Part shown: piece after piece, positions 34,722 to 45,182 of the stretch
Layout: each line of letters begins with the position of its first letter
Numbering within the stretch: the first letter of the stretch is position 1
NCBI GenBank assembly: GCA_022702705.1
Contig: CM040425.1
Location: 2,604,001 to 2,668,000, forward strand
Reading direction: 5' to 3'
Length of the DNA stretch: 64,000 nucleotides
Source of the DNA: Papilionanthe hookeriana x Papilionanthe teres
Lineage: Eukaryota; Streptophyta; Magnoliopsida; Asparagales; Orchidaceae
Program-made: the position numbers and the translations under genes
The notes under the pieces: generated by a model
Databases searched by the model: none
Told to the model about the DNA's origin: nothing
The model's input: only the letters and a program-made list of their open reading frames with translations

Positions 34722-36360
34722 AATCAGGAAATTTTAGACACAACTAAAAATGTTATACTATTACCCTCAATTGAAAAAACCCCTGAACTGGAATTAAAGA
34801 TGTTACCTGCACATTTAAAGTATGCATTTCTTGGAGATTCATTAACTTTACCTCGTAATTATATCTTCGAATTAAGCAAAGATCAAGAAGAAAAATTAAT
34901 AGGAGTTCTGAAGAATTATAAGAAAGCTTTTGGTTGGACTATTGCAGATATAAAGGGAATAAGCCCTTCAATCTGTATGCATGGGATTTTAATGGAAGAA
35001 AATTGTAAACCTACTATTGAACCTCAAAGAAGATTAAATCCAATTATGAAAGTGGTTGTCAAGAAAGAGTTTTTGAAATGGTTAGATGCTGAAATTATTT
35101 ATCCATTTCAGATAGCCAATGGGTAAGTCATATTCATTGTGTTCCGAAGAAAGGTGGAGTAACTGTCATTGTTAATGATAAAAATGAATTAATTCCAATA
35201 ATACAAGTTACTGGATGGCGAATTTGCATTGACTATCGAAAATTAAACAACACCACTAGAAATGATCATTTTCCTTTACCTTTCTTGGATTAAATGCTGG
35301 ATAAACTAGCTGGACACTCATATTTCTGTTTTCTGGATGGATATTCTGGTTATCATCAATTACCTGTTGCTCTTGAGGATCAAGAAAAGATAACATTTAC
35401 CAGTCCTTATGTAACATTTGCCTTTAGAAGAATGCCTTTTGGTTTATGCAATGCACCAGCAACTTTTCAAAGATGTATGATGTCAATATTCTGTGATTTG
35501 ATTGATAAAGGAATAGAAGTATTTATAAACGATTTTTCAGTTTTTTGAACTTCTTTTGAATCATGCTTGGAAAATATAACGAAAGTTTTGAAGAGATGTG
35601 AAGAAACAAATTTAGTTCTAATCTAGGAAAAATGTCAATTTATGGTCACAGAAGACATTGTACTTGGACATAAAGTTTCACAAATAGGGTTGGAAGTTGA
35701 TCAAGCAAAAGTGAAAATTATTGCTGAACTACAACCACCTACTATTGTTACTAATTTAAGAATTTTTCTGGGTCATGCTGGATTTTATAGGAGATATATA
35801 AAGAATTTTTCTAAAATTGCTAAACCTCTTTTCCATTTATTGGAAAAAGAAGCTAAATTTAAATTTAATGAAGATTGTCTGAATGCGTTCAATATTCTGA
35901 AAGAAAAGTTAATTATCGCACTCGTCATTGTTGCACCTGATTGGAATAAACCTTTTGAATTAATGTGTGATGCAAGTGATTATGCAATCAGAGCTGTATT
36001 AGGATAAAAATATGTGAAGGTTTTCAAATATATATTATGCTAGCAAAACTCTTAATGAAACTCAAGTAAATTACACAACTACTGAAAAAGAGCTGTTAGC
36101 AATAGTATATGCCTTTGATAAATTTAGACCATATCTTCTTGGAACAAAATGTATCAGTGCATACTGATCATTCTGCTATTAAGTATTTTATATCCAAAAA
36201 TGATGCTAAACCTAGATTGATCAGATGGATTTTACTTTTGCAAGAATTTGATTTTGAAATTGTGAATAGAAGAGGGACTGACAACCAAATTGCTGATCAT
36301 TTATCAAGAATAAAAAACAATATTGAGAAGATTTATGAAGAAAATATAAATGAGAAATTC
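34722..36360 (+). pseudogene. Reverse transcriptase and RNase H (element C)
   Basis: Blocks MLPAHLKYAFLGDSLTLP, FGWTIADIKGISPSICMH, EPQRRLNPIMKVVVKKE, GWRICIDYRKLNN, LDGYSGYHQLP, FAFRRMPFGLCNAPATFQRC. The catalytic box near 35519-35540 reads FINDF where FMDDF is expected, so the first of the paired aspartates is lost. Stops near 35125, 35292 (TAA) and 35546 (TGA). RNase H: ELMCDASDYAIRAVLG (about 35961), TTEKELLAIVYAFDKFRPY, TDHSAIKYF, NQIADHLSRI. Confidence 0.85.
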
Positions 36361-37455
36361 CCGGATGAACAATTATATGTCATTCAAGGATTACAAATGT
36401 CGTGGTATGCAGATATAGTTAACTATTTGGTTAGCAATATTTTACCATATGGGATGAATAATAAATATATTAAGAAATTCAAGAATGATTGTAAATCATA
36501 TATTTGGGAAGATCCTCATTTATTTAAATTAGGAAGAGATTCTGTGATTTGAAGATGTGTACCTTATGAAGAAACTTTTACAATTATTCAAAAATGTCAC
36601 GATTCTGAATTTGGAGGACACTTTGGAGTGGATTATGTTTCAAAGTGGATCGAAGCTGTAGCTTTACCGAACTGTGATTCCAAAAGTATTTCGAAATTTT
36701 GAAAGAAAATTATTTTTAGAAGATTTGGAATGCCTAGGATAATTATTACAGATGGGGGAAGTCATTTCAGAAATTTAAGAATTCAATCATTGTTGGAAAA
36801 ATTCAGAATTAAGTATAGAATTGCAACTGCTTATCATCCTCAAACAAGTGGAATGGATGAAGTATCAAACAGAGAAATTAAAATAATATTGGAAAAAACT
36901 GTTAATCCTAAAAGAACTGACTGGGTTGACAGACTTGATTCTGCATTATGGGTTTATAGAAGAGCTTATAAGACACCTATCGGAATGTCACCTTATCGGT
37001 TAATTTATGGTAAACATTGTCACTTACCTGTTGAACTAGAGCATAAAGCTTATTGGGTGATAAAGGAGTTTAATTATATTTTGAATACTGCAGGAGAAAA
37101 ATGATTATTACAACTGAATGAAATGGAAGAGATTAGAAATGAGTCTTATGAAAATGTAAGAATTTATAGGGAAAGAATGAAGAAATTGCATGACAAAATG
37201 ATTTCTAGCAAAATATTCGAGCCTGGACAAGAAGTATTATTATTTAATGCTCGTTTAAAACTTTTCCCTGGAAAATTAAAATCTAAATGGATGAGACCGT
37301 TTATAATTGAGAAAGTATACCCTTATGGAGTCGTGGATATTAAAGATCCCAAAACTAGAAAAGTATTTAAAGTTAACGGACTAAGACTGAAGCCTTATGT
37401 GGTAGAAATGAAATTAAATTACAAAGAGGCTTATGAGCTGAGTCTACCCAATTAA
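36361..37455 (+). pseudogene. Integrase with internal deletion (element C)
   Basis: Starts as in B (ADIVNYLVSNILPYG, EDPHLFKLGRDSV). At about 36630 the text HDSEFGGHFGVD runs straight into YVSKWIEAVAL. In B these two places are about 240 bases apart, so the second half of the zinc domain and the first catalytic Asp are missing. The rest of the core is present: ITDGGSHFRN (second Asp), a Glu in DEVSNREIK, GMSPYRLIYGKHCHLPVELEHKAYW, then the C-terminal domain to the stop at 37453-37455. Confidence 0.86.
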
Positions 37456-37466
37456 TTTAATTAATT

Positions 37467-37514
37467 AGGTCGGGCTGACGACGTTAAACCAAGCGCTCTG
37501 TGGGAGGCAACCCA
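37467..37514 (+). other. Conserved post-pol motif, element C
   Basis: GGTCGGGCTGACGACGTTAA then ACCAAGCGCT and TGGGAGGCAACCCA, 12 bases after the integrase stop, as in B. Confidence 0.75.
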
Positions 37515-38087
37515 TATTTATTAGTTTGAGTTTAATTATCGCTATAAGGTTATTCCTTGGTCTTGACTGAATTTGCATATAACTTCTAGAAATAAAAGAC
37601 TAACAAGTCTGTATTAGCTTAAGTTAAACATTTTCTTGAAGTATATATAATTTGGACTTGGACCACTCCATGTCAAATGTGAGTAAAAAGGAGATCAAGT
37701 TAACATTCGTTTGTGATTGTTTGTGATTTGATTTTTTGGTAATTTTGTTTATGTGTTTATCATACTCATTTATTAGACCTATTTTTACGACCGAAACTTT
37801 GCAAAATTTGACGATAGGCGAATCGGAGTCGATCGAGGTTCCGGCGCCTAGGCGCCAAAAGTTGGCGCCTAAGTGCCAAAATAACATGCTTATCGATGAT
37901 CCGGCGCCTAGGTGCCAGATTCCGGCTCTTAAGCGCTGCGATTACAAATCAAGGAAAAACCGAATTTCTTCAGTTTTTCACACGAAATCTCTTTATTTAT
38001 AGCCTATTTTTCATCCCCAATCCCATAGAAACGCTAATTTTGGCCAGAGCAATTTCTTTTAGAGGAGTTAGGAAGGATTTGGAGGCC
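37515..38087 (+). other. Post-pol spacer with GC module before ORF3a (element C)
   Basis: Non-coding. GC module 37840-37939 contains four units, two with the palindromic core GGCGCCTAGGCGCC or one change from it. A TTTATTTATAG stretch near 37992 is a weak TATA candidate. Confidence 0.55.
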
Positions 38088-38444
38088 ATGGATAGAGGAA
38101 ATCATAGAAATGAGGTAAGAGACAAATCTCCTAAAGATCCTCAGCCTTATTTTAATGGTTTTATTGTTGTTAGTTTGGAGAAGATGTTTAGTCGAATGGA
38201 TAAGATTGAAGCGGAACTTCAAAGTATTGGTAATCATCTCCATGAGATGTACCACCAATACGAACACTTGGAATGGCAAACCAAACTTCAATCTGATCAC
38301 ATGGCTACCTATCATGACGCTCAAGTAGAAATGTATACGAAGAACAAGTGGATTGATGAAAAGACGGCTTTGGAATTTCCAAGGGCGTTGGTATTTTATC
38401 CCTTCGGTCCCAGCGAACTTCATTGCGAAAGAGATGGAAACTGA
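38088..38444 (+). CDS. ORF3a, short coiled-coil protein (element C), open
   Basis: ATG at 38088 and TGA at 38442-38444 give an uninterrupted 118-codon ORF, one of the few open frames here. Order: charged start (MDRGNHRNEVRDKSPKD), PQPYFNGFIVVSLEKMFSRM, a heptad-like region to about residue 75 (DKIEAELQSIG, HEMYHQYEHLEWQ), and a C-terminal NKWIDEKTALEFPRALVFYPFG with LHCERDGN. The homologue in B (24928-25298) is broken but shares both ends, and block A has the same part fused behind a VRG domain. Function unknown; a coiled-coil oligomer is likely. No signal peptide or membrane segment. Confidence 0.6.
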   Translation: MDRGNHRNEVRDKSPKDPQPYFNGFIVVSLEKMFSRMDKIEAELQSIGNHLHEMYHQYEHLEWQTKLQSDHMATYHDAQVEMYTKNKWIDEKTALEFPRALVFYPFGPSELHCERDGN

Positions 38445-38836
38445 AGATCGGTGTTAAATAGATTCTATATGTGTTTTAGGTGTGATCGAGTTTTGTGTTA
38501 GAGTGTTGAATATCTAATGTGTGTATTTACTTAATTTGTTCAATGTGTGTTGTTGGATTTGAATGTTTACTTTGTTGTTGTTTGTTTTATTTATAAAACA
38601 ATGAACCTTGATACAGTCTTGTACTGAAAGTTGTTGAATTTGGAATGAATATTAGGATTTTGAATTGAAGAATTTGGATACATTTATGTGGATCTATGCT
38701 ATCATTTTAAAATGATTGTGAAAATATTTGGAGGTTATAAAATGGATAAATGCTCTCATAAAAGTAATTAGGAGTCAAATTTGATAAGATTTGGTGGAAT
38801 ATATTTAATTTAAATCAAATTTTTGGAAAGGCGAGT

Positions 38837-38875
38837 CTGGCGCCTAGGCGCCAGAATTCGGCGCCTAGGTGCCGG
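38837..38875 (+). repeat. GC module before ORF3b (element C), best-preserved palindrome
   Basis: TGGCGCCTAGGCGCCA is a perfect 16-base palindrome, followed by GGCGCCTAGGTGCC. It ends 165 bases before the predicted splice donor of the ORF3b leader. Confidence 0.65.
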
Positions 38876-39039
38876 TTCGGCCTGAACCCAAAAACTCATC
38901 TTCTTAAACCCCCCATGCCATTTTTGACGCCTAAGCTTCCTTCTCCACAGTATTTCGCAAAAATACCACCTAAAGACCCCATTTATAGCCGGATTTTCAA
39001 GTTTTTGGGCTTGAAATCACCCGATTTCTTCATCTAGAG

Positions 39040-39237
39040 GTTAGATCTACATTCTAAACTCATTATTTTTTATTTTCACCATGAATGTTGCTCTCATATA
39101 GAAAAACTGAAATTTTGAGAAAAATTTTGATTTTTTATGGTTAAATCCATGGGTATTTAAGCTATTTTAAGTTTGAAAAGCTTAAATTTTTTTTTTAGAT
39201 CCATTGAATTTATTTTGCGTTTTTCTTTCATGTTTAG
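39040..39237 (+). other. Predicted leader intron of ORF3b (element C)
   Basis: Donor AGAG|GTTAGATC at 39040, acceptor TTTCATGTTTAG ending at 39237, directly before the ATG at 39238. 198 bp, with a T-rich 3' part. Confidence 0.5.
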
Positions 39238-40134
39238 ATGGCACCCAAATCTAAGCAAGGAAAAGAACGAGAAAATTTTGATCGTAGCAAGTTCGTTACT
39301 ACTGCTGCACACTTTTGATAAAATGATTTTGCTACGACTCGAAAGTTTATCTCGGAGCGAAGTTTTTATAATCCTGGAGGAAGAATTGGGGAGGCAATCA
39401 TTGCACTCAACTGGCAATGATTCTGCTATTTCACTGTTGTTGTCGTTATCTCGGTGGTTAGAGAATTTTATGCTAATTTCATGGATGCACAGGAATACGA
39501 GATTTTTGTTCGAGGAGTTGGAGTAGGATTCACTCATGAACACATCAATATTTTCTAAGGCCTGCCACCAAACATAGAGTGTTATTACTCAGGTTTATCT
39601 CCATCTGAAGAAGATTTGGACATGATCATTGCCTACCCGATCGATAAGATCGGAGCCCTGGAGGATTTTCGTAACGGAAAAAGGGTAAATTTTTCATCTT
39701 CTAAGCTTAATGGTGTTTCCAAGGCATGGCACTACTTTATTTCTGCTCGTCTCCTTCCATCCAATCATCTGAGTGAAGTTACCAGAGATAGAGCAATTCT
39801 AAACTACTGCATTCAAGAGAAGAAGTCTATTGATGTAGTGAGCATTATTTATGATTCTATGGATGCTACTGCTCATTCTAGCACATCTATTGGACTTGGT
39901 TTTCCATCACTAATCTATTCTCTATGTCAAAGTGCTGGAGTAGTTGATGAGCTTTCTGAGGAAAAGCTCAAGTCGACGAAGCCTATAGGAAGAGAAAGCA
40001 TCAACATTTATGATCGACAGCGAGGTAAGAGTTCTACCGCACCTGCTGGTTCATTACCTACTTCAGGTAGAGCTTCTACTTCCAGACCATCTACTTCTGC
40101 TGAGCCATCATCTACATTTAAAAGAAAGAAATAA
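39238..40134 (+). pseudogene. ORF3b, C-terminally truncated (element C)
   Basis: ATGGCACCCAAATC start as in B. Blocks: KFVTTAAHF, FYNPGGRIGEAII, VVREFYANFMDAQEYEI, FVRGVGVGFTHEHIN (about 39507-39550), MIIAYPID, SKAWHYFISARLLPSNHLSEV, GLGFPSLIYSLC and a Ser/Thr-rich linker. From 39616 to 40134 the frame is open. The coiled-coil C-terminal part found in B (about 90 residues) is missing; the frame ends in SSTFKRKK after unrelated sequence. Stops: 39317-39322 region, 39417 (TGA), 39556 (TAA). Confidence 0.68.
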
Positions 40135-41440
40135 ATAGGAATTAATCTAAGTACAATAATGATGTAGTAAGGAAAAAATAACTTCTAATTCTGCACATGC
40201 TTCAATATGAATATAACAGAAATGATTAAGCATATATAGAAAAGTTTTTGCAGAGCAGGAGTTAATTTCTAAAAATAAATCCTTCTTCTTTCTTTTTTCT
40301 TTTTAAATTTTGATTTTTATTATTATATATTTTTTAAAACATTTTTCTTTTTGAACATGCAATTTTACTAACTATTCATGAACACTAAATAATAGGTTGA
40401 AACCGAAATAAACTTTTATAAAAATTCATTCACATCTCAGTCTTAAACACACATTAGACAAGCTAAAAAAAATAGTTTTAACCTAAAAAGTTCACAACAA
40501 CTCTAACAAATAACATCATGCTTTAGAAAATTTCATAATTCATATTTATACTAAAGTTGAAGTTTGGGGGAAAGAAAAATATTTATCAAATTTAAATATT
40601 ATTTGTCCATAAATAGCTAATATTTTCTTTAAAAAAATATTAACATAACATAAGGAATGAAAAATTTGTTTAAGATTATCTAAATTTTTGAATTTATAAA
40701 TAATTTAGTAAGCTTAACTAAAATTTCAAAAATTTTGGTTGATTTAAGAATAGAATTATTTAGCTTAAAGAATAATAAGATCAAAATTTTTCTATTTATA
40801 GTAAAGAGAATTGTATTTTTAAAATACTAAGGAATCAAGATTATTGCTTGAAAAAAAAAGATTGAAATAATTTTTGAAAAATAAAGTATTAATGTCATAT
40901 TTATTAAGTAAGAATGTATAAGTTTTTTAAAATAAGTTAAGGATAGTGAAGTTCAAAATCATTAACAGGCTATTTAAAAATAGTAATCTTCACTTAAAAA
41001 AAAAAGAAAAGAAAAAGAAAGAAAGTGAGGAGAAACTTGAGGAAATGCCTAATCAAAAATTGGCTTCACTTGAATTATCTTATAGTAAGAAAACTGATTA
41101 CATTTTTAACTTAATTTCTATGTGCATGTATTTTTACTAAAAAAATATATTTCATGAAAATCTTCTTCTTGTAAATATTCTATGTGACATTGATATGATA
41201 AACTACAATTATTCTTGAAATAAATGAAAAATTGGAAGTCTTATGATTTGGTAGTTAAATATTCTTAAATTCTAAAAATTAAACTTAATTAGTGAAACTT
41301 GGTTAATGATTTGTTAAAGCATTTATAAAACAAAAAATTATAAGGAATCTTAAATAATTTAGCTTCATTCCAAATGTTATCTATTTTATGTAATTAAAAG
41401 AGTTACTTGAGGACAAGTAACATTTAAGTTTGGGGGAATT
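40135..41440 (+). other. 3' non-coding region of element C with two polypurine tracts
   Basis: Internal tract AAGTTTGGGGGAAAG at 40560-40574, conserved block at about 40945-41085 (GAGGAGAAACTTGAGGAAAT within), terminal tract AAGTTTGGGGGAATT at 41426-41440 touching the LTR. Confidence 0.7.
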
Positions 41441-43252
41441 TGATCTACCTAAAAAAATACCCATTTTTATGTCTTATTTATGATTCAATTCTTAAGGATA
41501 TTATGCTTTAATGAAAGGTTTTTTCATGTTTTTGGATGTAGATGATTAAAAAGAGTCCAAGAAAGAAAAATGAGCAAAAAGGAGAAAAAATGGAGCTTAT
41601 GGAGCAAATTTTGGAATTATTGGCCTAGCGCCTAGGAGCCAGAGTCCCGCGCCAAAGAGCAAGTTCGATACAGACATTGCTAAGTTTTTTTTGATAAATT
41701 TGGGCAGTTATTTTGACGGTGTTAAGCAGTTATTGGAGCTCCTAGAAGACTGGAAGTTACTCCTAATATATAGGACATGTGATACAATGTATTTGGACAC
41801 AAGGAAACGTTCTAGATTGCGAAGAGGTGCGACCTAAAGTGAAAATGTGCAAAAGACCTGGTCACGGAGTATGGCGCCTAGGCGCCAGATCCCGGCGCCA
41901 AGGCGCGACGGTTAACTTCTAGAAGATACATTGAATTTGGACAAATTTTGAAGAGGTGCCTTAAGCAACCCCTGGTCAAATTCAGAGCTCTATAAATAAG
42001 AGCCCATTCTACAGAGAAAATCGCACCAAAACTCCCCCTCTTAGTACACATACCCATTTTAGCATGTTCTCTCTCATCTCCACTTTATTTTGTATCTAGT
42101 GAGTTTATTTTGAGTGTTTATTGTGCGTTATTACTGTTGGAGTTTTTCATCATTGCTTTGGAGTCAGTAAAAGTCGGCAGATCTCTTGAAGGAACACTTC
42201 AGATAAGTATTTATACTTTGGTTCAAAGTTTTATAAATATGTTTTGTTCTATTATTTTAATGAGTTCTTAGTAGTTAGTTATCTTTCTCCTTTCAACTAT
42301 GAAAAGATTATAAATTAATTAAATTTCGTAGGAGAATTAAATATAAAATATTTTAAATATTGTGATGATATTAATATTTGATCGTAGTTTACTTTTTAAA
42401 TTGGTCATTTAATTTGTTAAAACCTGTTAAAGAATTTTGAGACCTATCCGGAGATAAATTCTTAACTAGTAGATATCACATGAATTCTTAGGTAATCGTA
42501 GGCTATACGCGGATTGTTTAAGGTGAAGTGCAAATAAATAGGAAGATATTATTTATTGGTTGTAAAATTAATTAGTTTTTAGAGTGACAGACTAAATTTT
42601 AATAATTTAGTTTTTGGAAAGGTAACGAGTCACTGGTGGGGCCGACCATAACCACCCTTGGACATCTAGTAGTGTGAGCCTAGATTAACACATTCTACTA
42701 ATAAAACATCCTAAGCCTAACTATAGATTTGTCAATGTTCTTTGCACCTGGACCAAAGAGTAAAGAATAGGAATGCTTCTATTTGGCACAATACCATAAT
42801 CTTAATTCCCTACAAAAGATAATTCTTGGATTATATGAAAAAGGAGAAAGTGGTTTTTATACTTTCATAGAATTTTAATTACTACTTATTTTAATTTACT
42901 TCTTACTGCTTCTTTTATTTTAGTAAAATTTTAACTTGAATATTTATATTAAAAAAAGAGTATATATAATTTGCATTAGAAAATTTCAAAATGTTACTTA
43001 AATCTCTTACTTTTTATTTAACTATCCCTGTGGGATCGATAACCAGGACTTCATTAGAGCCCTGTATTACTTGAACGATACGTATACTCGTGTTTAAAAT
43101 TGTGACTTTTACAATAAATAAATCTAAATATAAAATTATATAAGTAAACCTTGCGCATCAAGTTTTTGAAGCCATTTGCTAGGAATTAAATATTCTAAAA
43201 AGTGGTATCAAATTCTTATATTTTAAAGCATATATAAAGTCGCATCGCATCA
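41441..43252 (+). repeat. 3' LTR of element C
   Basis: TGATCTACC...GCATCGCATCA, 1812 bp. Keeps the start and both GC modules that are partly deleted in the 5' copy. Confidence 0.92.
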
Positions 43253-43257
43253 TCTCC

Positions 43258-43370
43258 CAATTGCTCAAAATTTTCCTTGTGAGTAATGATGGCCTCATCT
43301 GTAGAGATTTGTGCCTCAATACAGTGTACAAGGTCAGTATAAGAATGAACTGTCTCCCGCATCAAATAGG
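43258..43370 (-). pseudogene. Tat-like gag remnant, upstream piece right of element C
   Basis: Minus strand reads TDLVHCIEAQISTDEAIITH then KENFEQLG, in frame with the pieces beyond C and B. This fits the end of the gag core in Tat-like elements. The frame cannot be followed beyond about 43370, where sequence of element D or unknown DNA begins. Confidence 0.5.
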
Positions 43371-43742
43371 TTCACGACTCATACCTAATGAAAATAAAGT
43401 TGCATAAAGAAAGTAGTAAATTAAGAAGGAACTATCAATGTTCGAAATTCATGATTTCTCTTGTAAAACTCAAGTCTTGGTGGGACCCAAGTCATAGTGG
43501 ACTCATTAATCCAATTACTACAAGCGATCAAGTCTAGCCATAATAAGAAGTTAAGGAATCCCCTCCCTCAAGACACAAATATCAAATCAAACAACTAACA
43601 ATCCCAACATCTACCAATCAACAATCATACTTATCAATCCATAATGGCACATAAAGATCAATTCAATCCACTAATCCAAACACCATACAACACTAACAAT
43701 CATAACTCTCAAGCACACTAAATCAAAGCACACTAATAACTA
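43371..43742. other. Unassigned DNA left of the D post-pol motif
   Basis: No ORF3, polypurine tract or LTR seen. It may be D post-pol spacer, filler or unknown DNA. Confidence 0.4.
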
Positions 43743-44547
43743 TGGATTGCCTCCCATAAAGCGCTTGGTTTAACGTCATTAGCCCGACAAATGACTCCAC
43801 ATGGATCAAAATTCCAATTAAGTAATCCTCATCAGTCGCCCAATCATATTCACATCCAAGAATTCCTACAAAATCCTTAAATTGTAATTTTTCATTCAGC
43901 TCTTCCTTTTTAGATGGATTTATATCATTGTTCCTCATATTTCTTTCTAGATCCAATATTCTTCTATTGATTTTTTGAATTTGCATATTAATATCATCCT
44001 TGAAATTTATAAGAAATGGATCTTTATAAGATACTTCAATATCTCCTAAATTTTGGATCAGATTCTCTTTAGATAATACAGATTCAAGATCAAATTCTTC
44101 TATGTCACTCTTATGATTTAAGTTATCTTCCAATTCTTCTCCTTTATAACTATTAAATGATGGAGGATCTATCTTAGTTGAGGAAATATGTTTTTCTAAT
44201 TCCTTAGGAATTTTTTCCAATGGTCTTCCAATATCCTTATCCTCTTTTCTCAACTCAAAGTTCTTTTGAAATATATCCTCAAATTCTCTTCCAAGTCTTA
44301 GTTCAATAATTTTATCTTGTTCATCAATCAATTCAGGTTTTTCTTCTGATTGAGTCGCATTTAAAGATATGCAAACTGGTTGTGTAGATGAATTCCCTAA
44401 ATAGATAGGCTTTAAAATTGTATGGGGTACATCCATCTTAAGTTCATGAGATTTTTCAACAAATGGAATTAAAAGATTACTATTTTTGGTAGCGTCCACC
44501 ATTTCACACTTCTCCTGAACATACATACAGTCTTCTTTACATAACAT
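43723..44547 (-). CDS. Charged 275-codon ORF in place of pol (element D)
   Basis: Open from ATG at 44547 to the stop at 43723. It starts with cysteines (MLCKEDCMYVQEKC), continues with LLIPFVEK and a highly charged, Glu/Lys-rich middle with coiled-coil character (INRRILDLERNMRNND), and ends reading through the post-pol motif. Residues about 93-140 (LRLGREFEDIF...ISSTKI) resemble the gag-protease linker of the same element (LKSGREIEDVL...VSPTKI, about 45340-45475). No RT, RNase H or integrase signature is present. It may begin further upstream, after the protease frame. Function unknown; it could be a composition effect or a real protein of a non-autonomous family. Confidence 0.5.
   Translation of the reverse strand: MLCKEDCMYVQEKCEMVDATKNSNLLIPFVEKSHELKMDVPHTILKPIYLGNSSTQPVCISLNATQSEEKPELIDEQDKIIELRLGREFEDIFQKNFELRKEDKDIGRPLEKIPKELEKHISSTKIDPPSFNSYKGEELEDNLNHKSDIEEFDLESVLSKENLIQNLGDIEVSYKDPFLINFKDDINMQIQKINRRILDLERNMRNNDINPSKKEELNEKLQFKDFVGILGCEYDWATDEDYLIGILIHVESFVGLMTLNQALYGRQSIVISVL
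43743..43790 (-). other. Conserved post-pol motif, element D
   Basis: Reverse complement reads GTCGGGCTAATGACGTTAAA, then CCAAGCGCT and TGGGAGGCAATCC. In D it lies inside the preceding open frame, which translates it as GLMTLNQALYGRQ. Confidence 0.72.
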
Positions 44548-45182
44548 TTTTGACTCACATGAAAGTCTATTTCAATCTCATTTGTTAACTTACTCTTAAA
44601 ACTTTCTTGGAAATGTTCTTTAATTAGATAATCAATTTCACCTATCTAAAAACAATCATCATCTTTTTTCTCAGCTAGATATTTCATATTCTTTAATACA
44701 TCAAAAGTAACTTCCTGGTCATTAATATTCATAGTCAACTCTCCTTTTTGCACATCTATCATAGCTTGTCTAGTAACAAGGAAAGGTCTCCCTAAAATAA
44801 TTGGAATTTCTTTATCTTCCTCCATATCTAATACAATAAAGTCCAAAGGAAAGATAAATTTATCCACTTTAACAAGCACGTCTTCTATAACTCCTTTTGG
44901 ATGAATGATAGATTGATCAGCTAACAGAAGGGTTACAGTAGTGGGAGAAATATCGACTAAACCTAACCTTCTAAATATAGATAGAGGCATCACATTAATG
45001 TTCACTCCTAAATCACATAAAGCTTTTCCGCATAATCTTTTTCCAATTGCACAAGGGATTGTAAAGCTATAAGGATCTTTAAGTTTCCAAGGAAAATTTT
45101 TCTGAAGTATAGCGCTGCACTCCTCACTTAGTGCAACTACCTCATAATCCCCAAATTTCCTTTTTCTTGTTTAATATATCCT
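44548..45182 (-). pseudogene. Aspartic protease (element D)
   Basis: The active site reads DLGVNINVMP (Ala of the usual DLGA replaced by Val; about 44995-45025), then SIFRRLGLVDISP, VTLLLADQS, KVDKFIFPLDFIVLDMEEDK and LGRPFLVTRQAMID. 44646-45005 is open. Frame breaks upstream near 45175 and 45060. Confidence 0.8.

Larger units (their letters stand above)
30517..43252 (+). mobile_element. Element C: complete-length Athila-like LTR retrotransposon (12.7 kb)
   Basis: LTRs at 30517-32330 and 41441-43252, tRNA-Asp-type primer site, gag, protease, RT-RNase H, integrase with an internal deletion, post-pol motif, short ORF3a, ORF3b without its C-terminal half, and polypurine tracts. Flanks TCCAC and TCTCC agree at 3 of 5 bases; one five-base copy removed leaves the surrounding Tat-like gag in frame, which supports a decayed target duplication. 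Same subfamily as B. Confidence 0.92.

Noticed and set aside
39157..39543. Minus-strand 128-codon frame over ORF3b of element C
   Set aside because: Shadow of the plus-strand ORF3b; the plus-strand frame matches four other copies.
17087..43252. Endogenous pararetrovirus (caulimovirus type)
   Set aside because: tRNA-Asp rather than tRNA-Met priming, LTRs, integrase and 5-bp duplications all point to Ty3/gypsy; no movement-protein motif seen.
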